Counted from the stretch's first letter, positions 23,966 to 31,486 are shown. The stretch is DNA of 31,698 bases from Collinsella sp. (GCA_019425015.1 JAHYYJ010000016.1:1-31698), one strand, 5' to 3'. The notes: generated from the sequence alone by a model not told the origin. Program-made: numbers and translations.

Positions 23966-24991
23966 ATGCGAGAACCCGTGTCCAGTCCGTTTACCAGCTT
24001 TTTAGCCCAGCACTTTGACCAGATTAACGACTATCTGGCCACGTTCTTTGACGGACAGGCGACTTCCGCCGATATCGAGCGCTACCTGTATACCCCGCTC
24101 TCGGCATTTACGGCAAACGCTGGCAAGCGCCACCGCCCGCTCATCTGCATGCTCGCCGCCACTGCGGTAGGCGGCAGCTTTGAGAGCGCCCGCAGCGCAG
24201 CGGTGGCCATCGAGCACTTTCAGTCGGGCGCACTCATCCACGACGACATCGCCGACAACGGGCAGATTCGTCGCGGCAAGCCCTGCATGCACCTTACCGA
24301 GGGCACCGGTCTTGCCATCAACTGCGGTGACCTGGCGCTCACCATGGTCACCAAGACGGTTCTCGACGACCCCACACTCAACGCAGACGTGAAGCTTCGC
24401 GTGCTCCACGAGCTTACCGAAATGATCGTCCGTACCATCGAGGGCCAGGCGCTCGACCTGGGCTGGGTCCGCGACGGGCGCTTTGACATTTCGGTCGACG
24501 ATTATCTGGACATGGCGACGCACAAGACCGCGTACTACAGCGGAGCGACGCCGCTTGCCGCCGGAGCCATTATCGGCGGCGGCAGCGAAGAGCAGATTGA
24601 GGCACTGCGCGCCTTTGGGCTGCACACGGGCCTTGCCTTCCAGATTCAAGACGACCTGCTCAACTTGATCGGCACCAAGGAGGCCGCCAACAAGGACTTC
24701 CGCACCGATATCACCGAGGGCAAGCGCACCCTCGTTGCCGTGCATGCCCTGTCAGACGAGCGCTATCACGACGAGATCGAGGCAATCCTTTCCTCGGGCA
24801 CCGAGGACCCTGCGCAGCTCGCACGCGCCGTGGAGATCTTCCAGGAGACCGGCTCCATCGATTACGCCCACACCTATGCGCTCGACCTGACCGCTAAGGC
24901 CAAGGCCGCTATCGAAGGCGTCGAGCTCGACCCGCATGCGCGCGAGCTCTTCCTCTCAATGGCAGATTTCTTTGTGGAGCGTCTTAACTAG
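23966..24991 (+). CDS. Trans-polyprenyl diphosphate synthase (GGPP/FPP synthase family)
   Basis: Head-to-tail prenyltransferase that condenses isopentenyl diphosphate with an allylic diphosphate, supplying chains for quinones, carriers or carotenoids. About 341 residues, all-helical. Landmarks: GKRHRPLICML (diphosphate binding), the first Asp-rich motif IHDDIADNGQIRRGKP, GDLALTM, THKTAYYSGATPL (KT motif), and the second motif FQIQDDLLNLIGTK, where the usual final Asp of DDxxD is Asn. DFRTDITEGKRTL is also typical. The start is uncertain: the ATG at 23966 has no clear ribosome site, and a GTG at 23978 (VSSPFTSFLAQHF) with GCGAG before it may be the true one. Product chain length cannot be determined here. 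Confidence 0.92.
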   Translation: MREPVSSPFTSFLAQHFDQINDYLATFFDGQATSADIERYLYTPLSAFTANAGKRHRPLICMLAATAVGGSFESARSAAVAIEHFQSGALIHDDIADNGQIRRGKPCMHLTEGTGLAINCGDLALTMVTKTVLDDPTLNADVKLRVLHELTEMIVRTIEGQALDLGWVRDGRFDISVDDYLDMATHKTAYYSGATPLAAGAIIGGGSEEQIEALRAFGLHTGLAFQIQDDLLNLIGTKEAANKDFRTDITEGKRTLVAVHALSDERYHDEIEAILSSGTEDPAQLARAVEIFQETGSIDYAHTYALDLTAKAKAAIEGVELDPHARELFLSMADFFVERLN

Positions 24992-25130
24992 CGGGGGTCA
25001 TAAAACCTGTGGGCAGCGAGTTTGGGTACAAGTTGCTACACTGTTGAGTGCATGTTTATGCATTGTCTCGCGTTGTCTATCCGACACGCGCTCAAAATAG
25101 TACGAATCGTACGCCGAAAGGGGTTCGTTC

Positions 25131-26036
25131 ATGGAACCTATTACCACGGGCATGCAGGGAGCAGCCGTCGAGGATGTTCAGTCCCGCCTTCTGCAGCTCG
25201 GTTACACCATCGATGCCGACGAGGTCGCCGACAAGCGCTTTGGCACCACCACCGAGCAGGCCGTCAGCACCTTCAGGCTCGACAGTGGCCTTGCTGCCGG
25301 TCATGCCGTCGATATCCCCTGTTGGAGCGCCCTGGTCGACGCCTCGTATAAGCTGGGCGACCGCACCCTGTATCTGCGCATGCCCAATTTCCATGGCGCC
25401 GATGTGCAGGCCCTGCAGCGCGCTCTCAACGTTTTGGGCTTTGCCTGTGGCGAAGACGACGGCTACTTTGGTCCGCATACCGAGGCCGCCCTGCAGCAGT
25501 TCCAGGAAAATGTCGGCCTGTTTGCCGACGGCATGGCCTTCCAGGACACCTACGCCTACATCAACCGCCTGCATCATGTGTGGGAGGGCAAGCCCTCGGT
25601 CACCGAAGCCGAGTCCCGCATCGGTTTTGCTCGCGCCGCCAACGTGCTCGAGCGCTTCCAGATCGCCGTTATCGGTGAGGACCCCATCGCACGCAGCGTT
25701 GCTTCGCGCATGTGGAACATCGCCACGGCAACGACCGACAACAGCGGCATGATGCTCTGCGACTCCGAGGTCCCAACCGACGTTGACCTGGTGCTCGAGA
25801 TCGCAAGCGACGAGCTGCCCGCCGACGCCGCGCCACGCGCCACGATTGCCCTCGCCGAGTGCCACAACCTGGCCCAGCGCATCCGCACCGCCAATGTCGC
25901 CGCGCAGCAGAAGCCGGCTCGCATTCGCATTGAGCTCACGGGCATGACGCGCTACAACGGCACCTTCACGGCCAGCGACGCGCAGACGCTCGCCGTACGC
26001 CTACTCGACGGCGTTTGCGATGCCCTCGCAGATTAG
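25131..26036 (+). CDS. Protein with two peptidoglycan-binding (PG_binding_1) domains and an unassigned C-terminal domain
   Basis: A 301-residue protein. Residues about 5-62 (TTGMQGAAVEDVQSRLLQLG, FGTTTEQAVSTFRLDSGL) and about 85-145 (GADVQALQRALNVLGFACGE, YFGPHTEAALQQFQENVGL) are tandem PG_binding_1 three-helix repeats. The rest (RFQIAVIGEDPIARSVASRM to the end) is an alpha/beta domain in the position where such proteins usually carry an N-acetylmuramoyl-alanine amidase, but I see no zinc ligands of Amidase_3, so a degenerate or different domain is possible. There is no signal peptide or membrane segment, odd for a wall-binding protein. AAAGGGG precedes the ATG. A tRNA gene begins 38 nt after its stop. 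Confidence 0.8.
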   Translation: MEPITTGMQGAAVEDVQSRLLQLGYTIDADEVADKRFGTTTEQAVSTFRLDSGLAAGHAVDIPCWSALVDASYKLGDRTLYLRMPNFHGADVQALQRALNVLGFACGEDDGYFGPHTEAALQQFQENVGLFADGMAFQDTYAYINRLHHVWEGKPSVTEAESRIGFARAANVLERFQIAVIGEDPIARSVASRMWNIATATTDNSGMMLCDSEVPTDVDLVLEIASDELPADAAPRATIALAECHNLAQRIRTANVAAQQKPARIRIELTGMTRYNGTFTASDAQTLAVRLLDGVCDALAD

Positions 26037-26074
26037 GTAAACTAGACGAGTTGCTTTTGGGCAACACCACACAT

Positions 26075-26149
26075 TGGGACGTAGTTCAACGGTAGAACTC
26101 CGGTTTTTGGTGCCGGCTGTTGGGGGTTCGAATCCCTCCGTCCCAGCCA
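26075..26149 (+). tRNA. tRNA-Gln (anticodon TTG), CCA encoded
   Basis: A complete cloverleaf can be drawn: acceptor stem TGGGACG (26075-26081) with CGTCCCA (26139-26145), discriminator G, then CCA. The anticodon stem CCGGT/GCCGG encloses the loop TTTTGGT, with TTG at positions 34-36, reading CAA codons. The T-arm is GGGGG-TTCGAAT-CCCTC. It lies just after the peptidoglycan-binding gene and is followed by a terminator. Confidence 0.96.
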
Positions 26150-26158
26150 TTAAAACTG

Positions 26159-26197
26159 AGCGCCCTAAGCCCATAACGGCCCAGGGCGCTTTCTTGT
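26159..26197 (+). terminator. Terminator after tRNA-Gln
   Basis: AGCGCCCT (26159-26166) and AGGGCGCT (26183-26190) form an 8-bp stem followed by TTCTTG, starting 10 nt after the CCA end. Confidence 0.75.
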
Positions 26198-26201
26198 GGG
26201 C

Positions 26202-26457
26202 AAGCGGAGGAATTCGAACCCGCAAGGGTGCGGAGCTGAGGAAACGCGAAGCGTTTTCCAGCGCAGCACGCAAGGAGCGAAGCGACGCAGCGGGGCGCGG
26301 CCGCCGACCAGGCGGACGCGGAATCCCTCCGTCCCACACCAGCCAAGAGCCCCTCACGTCAAGCAAATCGAGCCAACGCCGCCAAGCGGAGGGATTCGAA
26401 CCCGCAAGGGTGCGGAGCGACGCAGCGGGGCGCGGCCGCCGCAGGCAGACGCGGTGT
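26202..26457. repeat. Imperfect tandem duplication containing tRNA-like fragments
   Basis: A 35-nt segment at 26202-26236 recurs at 26384-26418 with one difference; a second block, GCGACGCAGCGGGGCGCGGC at its start, recurs at 26282-26306 and 26417-26441. Read on the minus strand the first block contains GCGGGTTCGAATCCCTCCGC, like a degenerate tRNA T-arm. In addition GAATCCCTCCGTCCCA, the 3' end of the tRNA-Gln gene (26130-26145), is repeated exactly at 26321-26336. Copy one has an extra 45 nt with the hairpin GGAAACGC/GCGTTTTCC. No real coding region is seen; short open frames here are repeats or antisense. Confidence 0.7.
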
Positions 26458-26512
26458 CGGCACTTGGGGACGCTCCTAAGTGCCGGCATTATAGGAACGT
26501 CCCCAAGTGCCG
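26458..26512. repeat. Inverted repeat of the TTGGGGACG type
   Basis: CGGCACTTGGGGACG (26458-26472) and CGTCCCCAAGTGCCG (26498-26512) are perfectly complementary; the match continues five bases inward with one mismatch. The loop repeats AAGTGCCGG, part of the arm. It is a compact hairpin with no T-run and no nearby gene to terminate. Confidence 0.75.
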
Positions 26513-26547
26513 GCTCGGGACTATTTTCGAGGACCCTCCGAAGGACT

Positions 26548-26778
26548 GTGGCCAAAAAAACGGCAAATATGAGTACTGTTACCGTTGTAGCTACATTATT
26601 TTCGTTAATAAAAGAAGATCTTAATGAGATTTATTCGCATCAAGGTCTTCCTTTAATGAACACTTGAGGAGATACGGCAGCTTATCTGCTCGATCGACAC
26701 GTCAAATCACCTTAAATTTGGTCAAAATTACTGCTACTAAAAGAGTATCAGTACTCATATTTGCCGTTTTTTGGCCAC
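26548..26778. mobile_element. AT-rich 231-bp segment with 30-bp terminal inverted repeats (possible MITE)
   Basis: The ends 26548-26578 (starting GTGGCCAAAAAAACGGCAAA) and 26749-26778 are complementary over 30 bp apart from one extra A. The interior of about 170 bp is far richer in A and T than the surrounding genome and codes for nothing I can recognise. I see no target-site duplication at the ends. A small non-autonomous element is the simplest reading; a foreign AT-rich relic captured in a hairpin is possible. Confidence 0.5.
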
Positions 26779-26816
26779 GGCTCTTTATAGACACCCTGTA
26801 CAGCGACGGTGGTAGA

Positions 26817-26849
26817 TTTCGGAACGTGTCCGTCAGCCCCGTTCCGAAA
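26817..26849. repeat. Short inverted repeat
   Basis: TTTCGGAAC (26817-26825) and GTTCCGAAA (26841-26849) form a 9-bp perfect stem with a 15-nt loop between the AT-rich segment and palindromic element B. Confidence 0.5.
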
Positions 26850-26881
26850 AGCGAGCCGCATGCAACGGCCAAGCCACGACA

Positions 26882-27018
26882 GGCCCCGGGAGAGCGGGGA
26901 CACCGGCTTAGGTTTATCGCGAGTTCCGCACGAACAGGAGGCCACTTAATGTGGCCTCCGTCGTGAGCAGGACTGTAGAGCAGGAAACCTAAGCCGGTGT
27001 CCCCGCTCTCCCGGGGCC
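26882..27018. repeat. Palindromic element, copy B: 34-bp perfect arms around the same conserved core
   Basis: Arms 26882-26915 and 26985-27018 are perfectly complementary over 34 bp and have no sequence in common with the arms of copy A (8526-8661). The 69-nt core 26916-26984 matches copy A closely and begins with the same 17 bases, ATCGCGAGTTCCGCACG. Its inner hairpin GGAGGCCAC-TTAAT-GTGGCCTCC (26937-26959) differs from copy A by a compensated A-T to G-C pair. The next stem segment is CACGA/TCGTG here against CGCAA/TTGCG in copy A. It ends 8 nt from the stop codon of the following minus-strand gene. Confidence 0.85.
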
Positions 27019-27026
27019 GGCGGAAT

Positions 27027-29219
27027 TTAGTTGTTCAGCATGCGGTCGAAGCTTCCCGAGTCGCCATCCCGATAGTCGGCGGTCATCAGAATCTCCTGCG
27101 GAATGCGCCCGCCTTCACGTAGCACATTGCGGAACTGCACGCGCGTGACCATGGGCAGATCCTTGATCGTCGCCGCCAAGTTCTGCGGCACGCCCTGGTT
27201 GGCAGCCGCGCGCTCGCACTCGCCGCCGGCCTTCACGCGACGCTTATGCTCGGCGAGCATGGCGCGGTACATACCGGCATGCAGGCGAATCTCAACCACA
27301 TTGGCATTGCGAGCCTGCTCGACGATGCGCGCGCCCTCGCGGTCGATATCGCCCACGTAGTAGACGTAGTTAAAGCGATAGCCGATCTCGGCCAGATAAT
27401 CGTCCAGGGCATGCGAGACGCTCGCCTTGCATCCGCCGCCAAAAATCACGCCGCCCACCTTGATGCCAAAGAGCTTGGCGTGCTTGCGGCCACGCAGCAG
27501 CCTGACGATCTCGTCGTAGGTGTCCAGGTTCTCGACCATAATGAACGGCTTATCGGCGCCCAGCGTAAAGAAACCCGTAAAGTGCACGGGGCGGTTGGGG
27601 GCGACCTTGATCGCCTGCATGCTGATGCCCTTTTCGGTCATGCGCCTTATCAGGCGCTCACCGTGCTTGCCGTCAAAAGCCTTCTCGTCGTTAAAAATCT
27701 GGTAGGCACGCTGGCGGCGCGAGGCAACCGGCGTATCGGCACCTCGGTTTTGCTCGATCCAAGCCTGGATGATTGCGATTTCCTCGGCAATCTTGCGGTT
27801 GGACATCTCGTTGTGCTGAGTGCGCTGCGGCGCCTTTTTGCCGTCCTTGCCCTCGACCTTAACAATTTGAGTCTGCTGTTCCTTGATCTTAGAGAGCGCC
27901 GTAGGCGTAGGGACAACTTTGAGCAGCTGCCTGCCCAAAACGCGGGCAAGGGCAAACGCCGATACCTCGCCGTGGACGGCCGACTCGGGCTGCTGGGTAG
28001 CACTATCAGCCGCGGCAGGCTCAGCCTGTGCATGAGGCTTACGCTTGGAATCTGCCCGGGTATTACGTTCCTGCTTGGGCGCAGACGAGCGCTTTTGCGG
28101 ACGATCGGACTTGGCCTCCTTCGCCGGCTGGCGCTTGACCTGATCCACCGGAGTCTCGGCCTTCTCATCTCCGTTTTGTGTCGCTGTCTTCTCGGCCGCG
28201 GCCTCGGCATTTGAGCCACGACCGCCGCGGTGACGACGACGGCGGGGCTTGCCTGAGGCGCTCTCCCCCGCCTGCTTATCAGCGGTCTGTTGAGCTTTGA
28301 CCTCAGTGTCAGCCGCAGGCTGCGACTCGGAAGGTTGCTGCTCGCGAGTCGCCGGCTCAACGGTTTTCTCGGCTTGTTCGGCCTTCTCGTCCTGAGCGGT
28401 CGAAGCCGGCTCGCCCTTCTCCTGACGCTTTACGGGATACGCGCGTCCCGCAAAACCGCGGCCGGGACGACACGAACCCGGAGCCCTCTTGGCAGACTCC
28501 TCAACATCGTCTGCAACCTCGGAAGGCTCTTCAACCTCACGCGCGACATCCTGCTGCGCGGCCTTAAAGTGAGCACCGCGACGACGCTTGGGCTCTTGGG
28601 CCTCCACGGGCTTTTGCTCCTTCGCGGGCTTCTGCGACTCGGCAGCAACCTCGTTCTCAACAGCCTCGGCATCCGTCTCACCCTTTTGAGCAACGGCGCG
28701 ACGGAAGCGCTCCTGCTGGGCGCGGCGCTGCGCATCGCGCTTGCCACCCCCGCCAAAACCGCCGCGTCCTGCCTTGGCCGTAAAGGCGCGCACGACGTTC
28801 TCATCGAGCAACTCATCGGTATCGACATGCTCACGCGGAGCAGCTTCTTCCACAGCAGGCACGTCAGCGAAATCCTCGACGACAAAATCTTCGACGGACT
28901 CGGCAGGTTGCTCCTGGGCATCGCGGATCTCGGCATTGATGGTATAGAACGCCGGGCGCCCGTTAATGCCGCTACCCTCGATCTTGGTCACGATATTTGC
29001 CGCGATAAGCTCATCGCGCATCGCCTTGGTGTCGCACTCCTTATCGACGGAGCGGAAAATCTGCGCCAGCGCACTCGACTTAATCTTGAGCGCCTTGCGG
29101 CAAAGCAGGTCGTAGGCAACCAGCTTGGCACGCTCGACAGAAAGCGATGTCTGGCTGCTCAGGCGCTCAGCCAAAGCATCGACATTGTTTTGATTATCGG
29201 AATATACCGTCTTGGCCAC
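27027..29219 (-). CDS. TOPRIM-domain protein with winged-helix N-terminus and long charged linker (DUF2220/JetD-like C-terminus?)
   Basis: A 730-residue protein I cannot name. Residues about 1-100 look like a winged-helix region (LSVERAKLVAYDLLCRKALK, MRDELIAANIVTKI). About 105-440 is low-complexity, rich in Ala, Glu, Lys, Gln and Arg, with RGG-like patches (GRGGFGGGGKR, RRRRHRGGRGS) suited to nucleic-acid binding. The C-terminal 290 residues are folded; FIMVENLDTYDEIV (Glu563) and YYVGDIDREGARIVE (Asp624, Asp626) have the Glu...DxD arrangement of a TOPRIM metal site, as in topoisomerase VI-A/Spo11 and the JetD nuclease of Wadjet systems. No jetABC genes are adjacent. Start: GTG at 29219, preceded by AAAGGGG; an in-frame ATG at 29243 lacks a ribosome site. 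Nuclease activity is inferred. Confidence 0.75.
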   Translation of the reverse strand: MAKTVYSDNQNNVDALAERLSSQTSLSVERAKLVAYDLLCRKALKIKSSALAQIFRSVDKECDTKAMRDELIAANIVTKIEGSGINGRPAFYTINAEIRDAQEQPAESVEDFVVEDFADVPAVEEAAPREHVDTDELLDENVVRAFTAKAGRGGFGGGGKRDAQRRAQQERFRRAVAQKGETDAEAVENEVAAESQKPAKEQKPVEAQEPKRRRGAHFKAAQQDVAREVEEPSEVADDVEESAKRAPGSCRPGRGFAGRAYPVKRQEKGEPASTAQDEKAEQAEKTVEPATREQQPSESQPAADTEVKAQQTADKQAGESASGKPRRRRHRGGRGSNAEAAAEKTATQNGDEKAETPVDQVKRQPAKEAKSDRPQKRSSAPKQERNTRADSKRKPHAQAEPAAADSATQQPESAVHGEVSAFALARVLGRQLLKVVPTPTALSKIKEQQTQIVKVEGKDGKKAPQRTQHNEMSNRKIAEEIAIIQAWIEQNRGADTPVASRRQRAYQIFNDEKAFDGKHGERLIRRMTEKGISMQAIKVAPNRPVHFTGFFTLGADKPFIMVENLDTYDEIVRLLRGRKHAKLFGIKVGGVIFGGGCKASVSHALDDYLAEIGYRFNYVYYVGDIDREGARIVEQARNANVVEIRLHAGMYRAMLAEHKRRVKAGGECERAAANQGVPQNLAATIKDLPMVTRVQFRNVLREGGRIPQEILMTADYRDGDSGSFDRMLNN

Positions 29220-29327
29220 GGGGCCCCTTTCATATGTACACATATACGTCTATATGGTACAACGCGCACCCTTATCCACGCAAAACATCTGCGAGAACAC
29301 TCGAGCGTCACCTGCTTTCGCATGAAA

Positions 29328-29363
29328 AAAGACCGAGCCCGCGAAGTCGCAGACCCGGTCTTT
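29328..29363 (-). terminator. Intrinsic terminator of cstA
   Basis: AAAGACCG (29328-29335) and CGGTCTTT (29356-29363) form the stem; on the minus strand it runs into TTTTTT then CATG. It lies 40 nt after the cstA stop. The remainder of 29220-29402 holds only the weak upstream region of the TOPRIM gene, with TATA-rich candidate promoter sequence near 29240-29260. Confidence 0.85.
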
Positions 29364-29402
29364 CCGAGTCATATGGATGGAACGATCACTCCATCAAGTC
29401 GA

Positions 29403-31292
29403 CTAGGCCTTGACAGCCTCGGCGTCGGCGGGAGCCTCCGCAGCAGCGGCGCGACCGTACTCAGCCTTGCCCATCTCGGACCACTCGGGCTCCTCGTCGG
29501 GCATGGAGCCGGCCTCTTTGCCGAAGAACTCCTTGAGGCAGTTGACGGCAACGATGAGGCCCAGGACCATCAGCAGGACAGCGAAGACGAGCTGCAGGCC
29601 CTTAGTGGCAGCGACGGAGACGGCAGCCGTGGTGGCGGTAGCCGGGATGGTGCCAAAGAAGCCATAAGCCTGGACGGCGGTCATGCAGCCCATGGCGCTC
29701 TGGACCAGTGAGGTGAACGTGCAGCAGAGCAGGAAGGCGACGGGCACGTAGAGCATCCAACCCTTGCGGCCAGTGCACTTGCAGAACACGGCGAGGGTGA
29801 TCATGGTCATACCGCCAAGCAGCTGGTTGGAGGCACCAAAGAGCGGCCAGATGTTGGCATAGCCGCCAAAGGCGAGGGCGAGGCCGGGAAGCAGGGTGAC
29901 GACCGTGGCGAACCAGGGGTTGCCGAGGACCTTCATATAGCCGGCCTTGGACTCGATGGCCAGAGCATCGTTGGTCTGGGCAAAGAACTCGGAGAACGAG
30001 GTGCGGGCGATGCGAGCGACAGCGTCGAGCGAGGTCAGGGCCAGAGCGGAGACGTTCATGGTCATGAAGACGGTAGCGAGCGTGCCGTCAACACCGAAGG
30101 CCTGCATACCGCGGGAGATGCCAGCGGCGAAGATCTGGAACGGGGTGGAAGCGACACCAGCGTTGAGGGCGCCGGTACCGGCGGTGTTCATATCGGAGAA
30201 CATGATGCCGGCGACGATGATGGCAAGGATGCCGACGAAGGACTCGACGATCATTGCGCCGTAACCGACCTTGACGGCGTCCTGCTCCTTCTCGACCTGC
30301 TTAGAAGAGGTGCCGGAAGAAACGAGGCTGTGGAAACCGGAGAGAGCACCGCAAGCGACGGAGACGAACAGGACCGGGAACATCATGCCGGAGGCAGTGG
30401 AGAAGCCAGTGAAGACCGGAGCGGTGATAGTGGCCTGGCCGTTAACACCCAGGACGACGATACCGAGGACAGCGCAGGCGATCATGACGATCATCATGAT
30501 GGAAGTGAGGTAGTCGCGAGGGGTCTTGAGCATCTGGATGGGCATGGCGCCAGCAAAGACCAGGTAGACCATGACAACGGCGAACCACTGGAACTTGTCC
30601 AGGTAGACCGGGAACTGCATGCCGACGGCAAACATGAGAACCATGAGCACCACGCCAGTGACAAACTCGGCAGCGCCGGTGAGGTTGAACTTCTTCTGGG
30701 CCCAACCAAAGGCGATAGCGACGAAGGTGAACAGGATGGAGATGGTACCAGCGCAGCCGGCGGCATAGGACTTGGTGAAGTCGATAGCACCGGTGGCAGC
30801 GCCAGAAGCGTCAACGACCGAGGTGAACATGAACGTCTTGCAGACCATGTCGGTGAAAGCGGCGATGACGATGATGCAGAACAGCCAGCAGAACAGCAGG
30901 AACAGGCGACGGCCGGTCTTGCCGATGTATTTCTCGATGAGCTGGGCCAGGGACTTGCCGTTGTTCTTCATCGAAGCGTACAGAGCACCAAAGTCGTGGA
31001 CGGCGCCAAAGAAGATGCCGCCGACGAGGACCCAGAGCACGACGGGCAGCCAGCCAAAGGCCATGGCGACGATCGTACCCGTGACAGGGCCAGCACCGCA
31101 GATCGAGCTGAACTGGTGCGAGAACGCGGTAAAGGCGGAGACGGGCGAGAAGCTCTTGCCGTCCTTCATGCGCTTGGCCGGCGTGAGGGCCTCTTTGTCA
31201 ACGCCCCACTTGTTGGCCAGCCAGCGGCCGTAGCCCAGATAGCCACAGGCGAGCACCGCCGCGGCCACAACCATGAGCAAAACTCCGTTCAT
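29403..31292 (-). CDS. cstA: CstA-family carbon starvation / pyruvate or peptide transporter
   Basis: A 629-residue polytopic membrane protein of the CstA family, known in E. coli as pyruvate transporters (BtsT, CstA), with CstA first described as peptide-related. Landmarks: HQFSSICGAGPVTGTIVAMA, FFGAVHDFGALYASMKNNGK, FAGAMPIQMLKTPRDYLTS, SGFHSLVSSGTSSKQ and ALTSLDAVARIARTSFSEF. About 15 hydrophobic segments are visible, with a C-terminal acidic/alanine-rich tail of about 35 residues on the likely cytoplasmic side. The start follows a perfect AGGAGG. It is a single-gene unit with its own terminator. The 235-nt leader contains promoter, operator-like palindrome, leader peptide and terminator, so expression is probably controlled by attenuation. 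The substrate is not provable from sequence. Confidence 0.94.
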   Translation of the reverse strand: MNGVLLMVVAAAVLACGYLGYGRWLANKWGVDKEALTPAKRMKDGKSFSPVSAFTAFSHQFSSICGAGPVTGTIVAMAFGWLPVVLWVLVGGIFFGAVHDFGALYASMKNNGKSLAQLIEKYIGKTGRRLFLLFCWLFCIIVIAAFTDMVCKTFMFTSVVDASGAATGAIDFTKSYAAGCAGTISILFTFVAIAFGWAQKKFNLTGAAEFVTGVVLMVLMFAVGMQFPVYLDKFQWFAVVMVYLVFAGAMPIQMLKTPRDYLTSIMMIVMIACAVLGIVVLGVNGQATITAPVFTGFSTASGMMFPVLFVSVACGALSGFHSLVSSGTSSKQVEKEQDAVKVGYGAMIVESFVGILAIIVAGIMFSDMNTAGTGALNAGVASTPFQIFAAGISRGMQAFGVDGTLATVFMTMNVSALALTSLDAVARIARTSFSEFFAQTNDALAIESKAGYMKVLGNPWFATVVTLLPGLALAFGGYANIWPLFGASNQLLGGMTMITLAVFCKCTGRKGWMLYVPVAFLLCCTFTSLVQSAMGCMTAVQAYGFFGTIPATATTAAVSVAATKGLQLVFAVLLMVLGLIVAVNCLKEFFGKEAGSMPDEEPEWSEMGKAEYGRAAAAEAPADAEAVKA

Positions 31293-31327
31293 TACATTTC
31301 CTCCTCTAAAAAGAACTTCCTAGACAT

Positions 31328-31366
31328 AAAAAATGAGGGCCGTCGGTTGCGCTCGACGGCCCTCAT
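31328..31366 (-). terminator. Intrinsic terminator inside the cstA leader (attenuator)
   Basis: On the minus strand ATGAGGGCCGTCG pairs perfectly over 13 bp with CGACGGCCCTCAT (31354-31366 and 31333-31345), loop 8 nt, followed directly by TTTTT. It stands upstream of the cstA start, so it must be overcome for expression. GGCGGC just before it could pair with GCCGTC in its 5' arm and serve as antiterminator. Confidence 0.85.
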
Positions 31367-31378
31367 CTTCATCAGCCG

Positions 31379-31400
31379 CCCGTTATCGTACGGGCTAGCT
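31379..31400 (-). other. Middle stem-loop of the cstA leader
   Basis: On the minus strand GCCCGT-ACGATA-ACGGGC forms a 6-bp stem between the leader-peptide stop and the terminator, where attenuators usually place the pause or antiterminator stem. Confidence 0.5.
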
Positions 31401-31417
31401 GTATGTGCTAACCCGCA

Positions 31418-31486
31418 TCAGATAATTACTACGCTGATAATGTTTAGCTGATGCGTGAACATGTCTAAGAAATCCTCTTCAATCAT
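31418..31486 (-). CDS. Leader peptide of the cstA attenuator, Ile/Val-rich
   Basis: A 22-codon open frame from the ATG at 31486, or a 14-codon one from the ATG at 31462 (MFTHQLNIISVVII), the latter with GAAGAGGA upstream at a usable distance. The last seven codons are Ile Ile Ser Val Val Ile Ile, directly before the TGA. The codons Thr-His-Gln contain CGCATCAG, which pairs with CTGATGCG overlapping the stop codon (31414-31421), so ribosome position would decide whether that stem forms. CATCAG can alternatively pair with CTGATG at 31370-31375. The composition recalls ilv-type leader peptides. Translation is inferred. Confidence 0.6.
   Translation of the reverse strand: MIEEDFLDMFTHQLNIISVVII

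Noticed and set aside
26001..26667. Several overlapping open frames across the tRNA and repeat region
   Set aside because: They read through a tRNA gene, its antisense and duplicated fragments; the translations merely mirror the repeats.
27027..29219. Wadjet defence system
   Set aside because: Only a JetD-like TOPRIM resemblance is seen; no jetA, jetB or jetC genes flank it, and cstA and a repeat region are its neighbours.
30330..31451. 373-codon plus-strand frame opposite cstA
   Set aside because: Antisense of a strongly conserved membrane protein gene; acidic/His-rich composition is an artefact of the mirrored codons.
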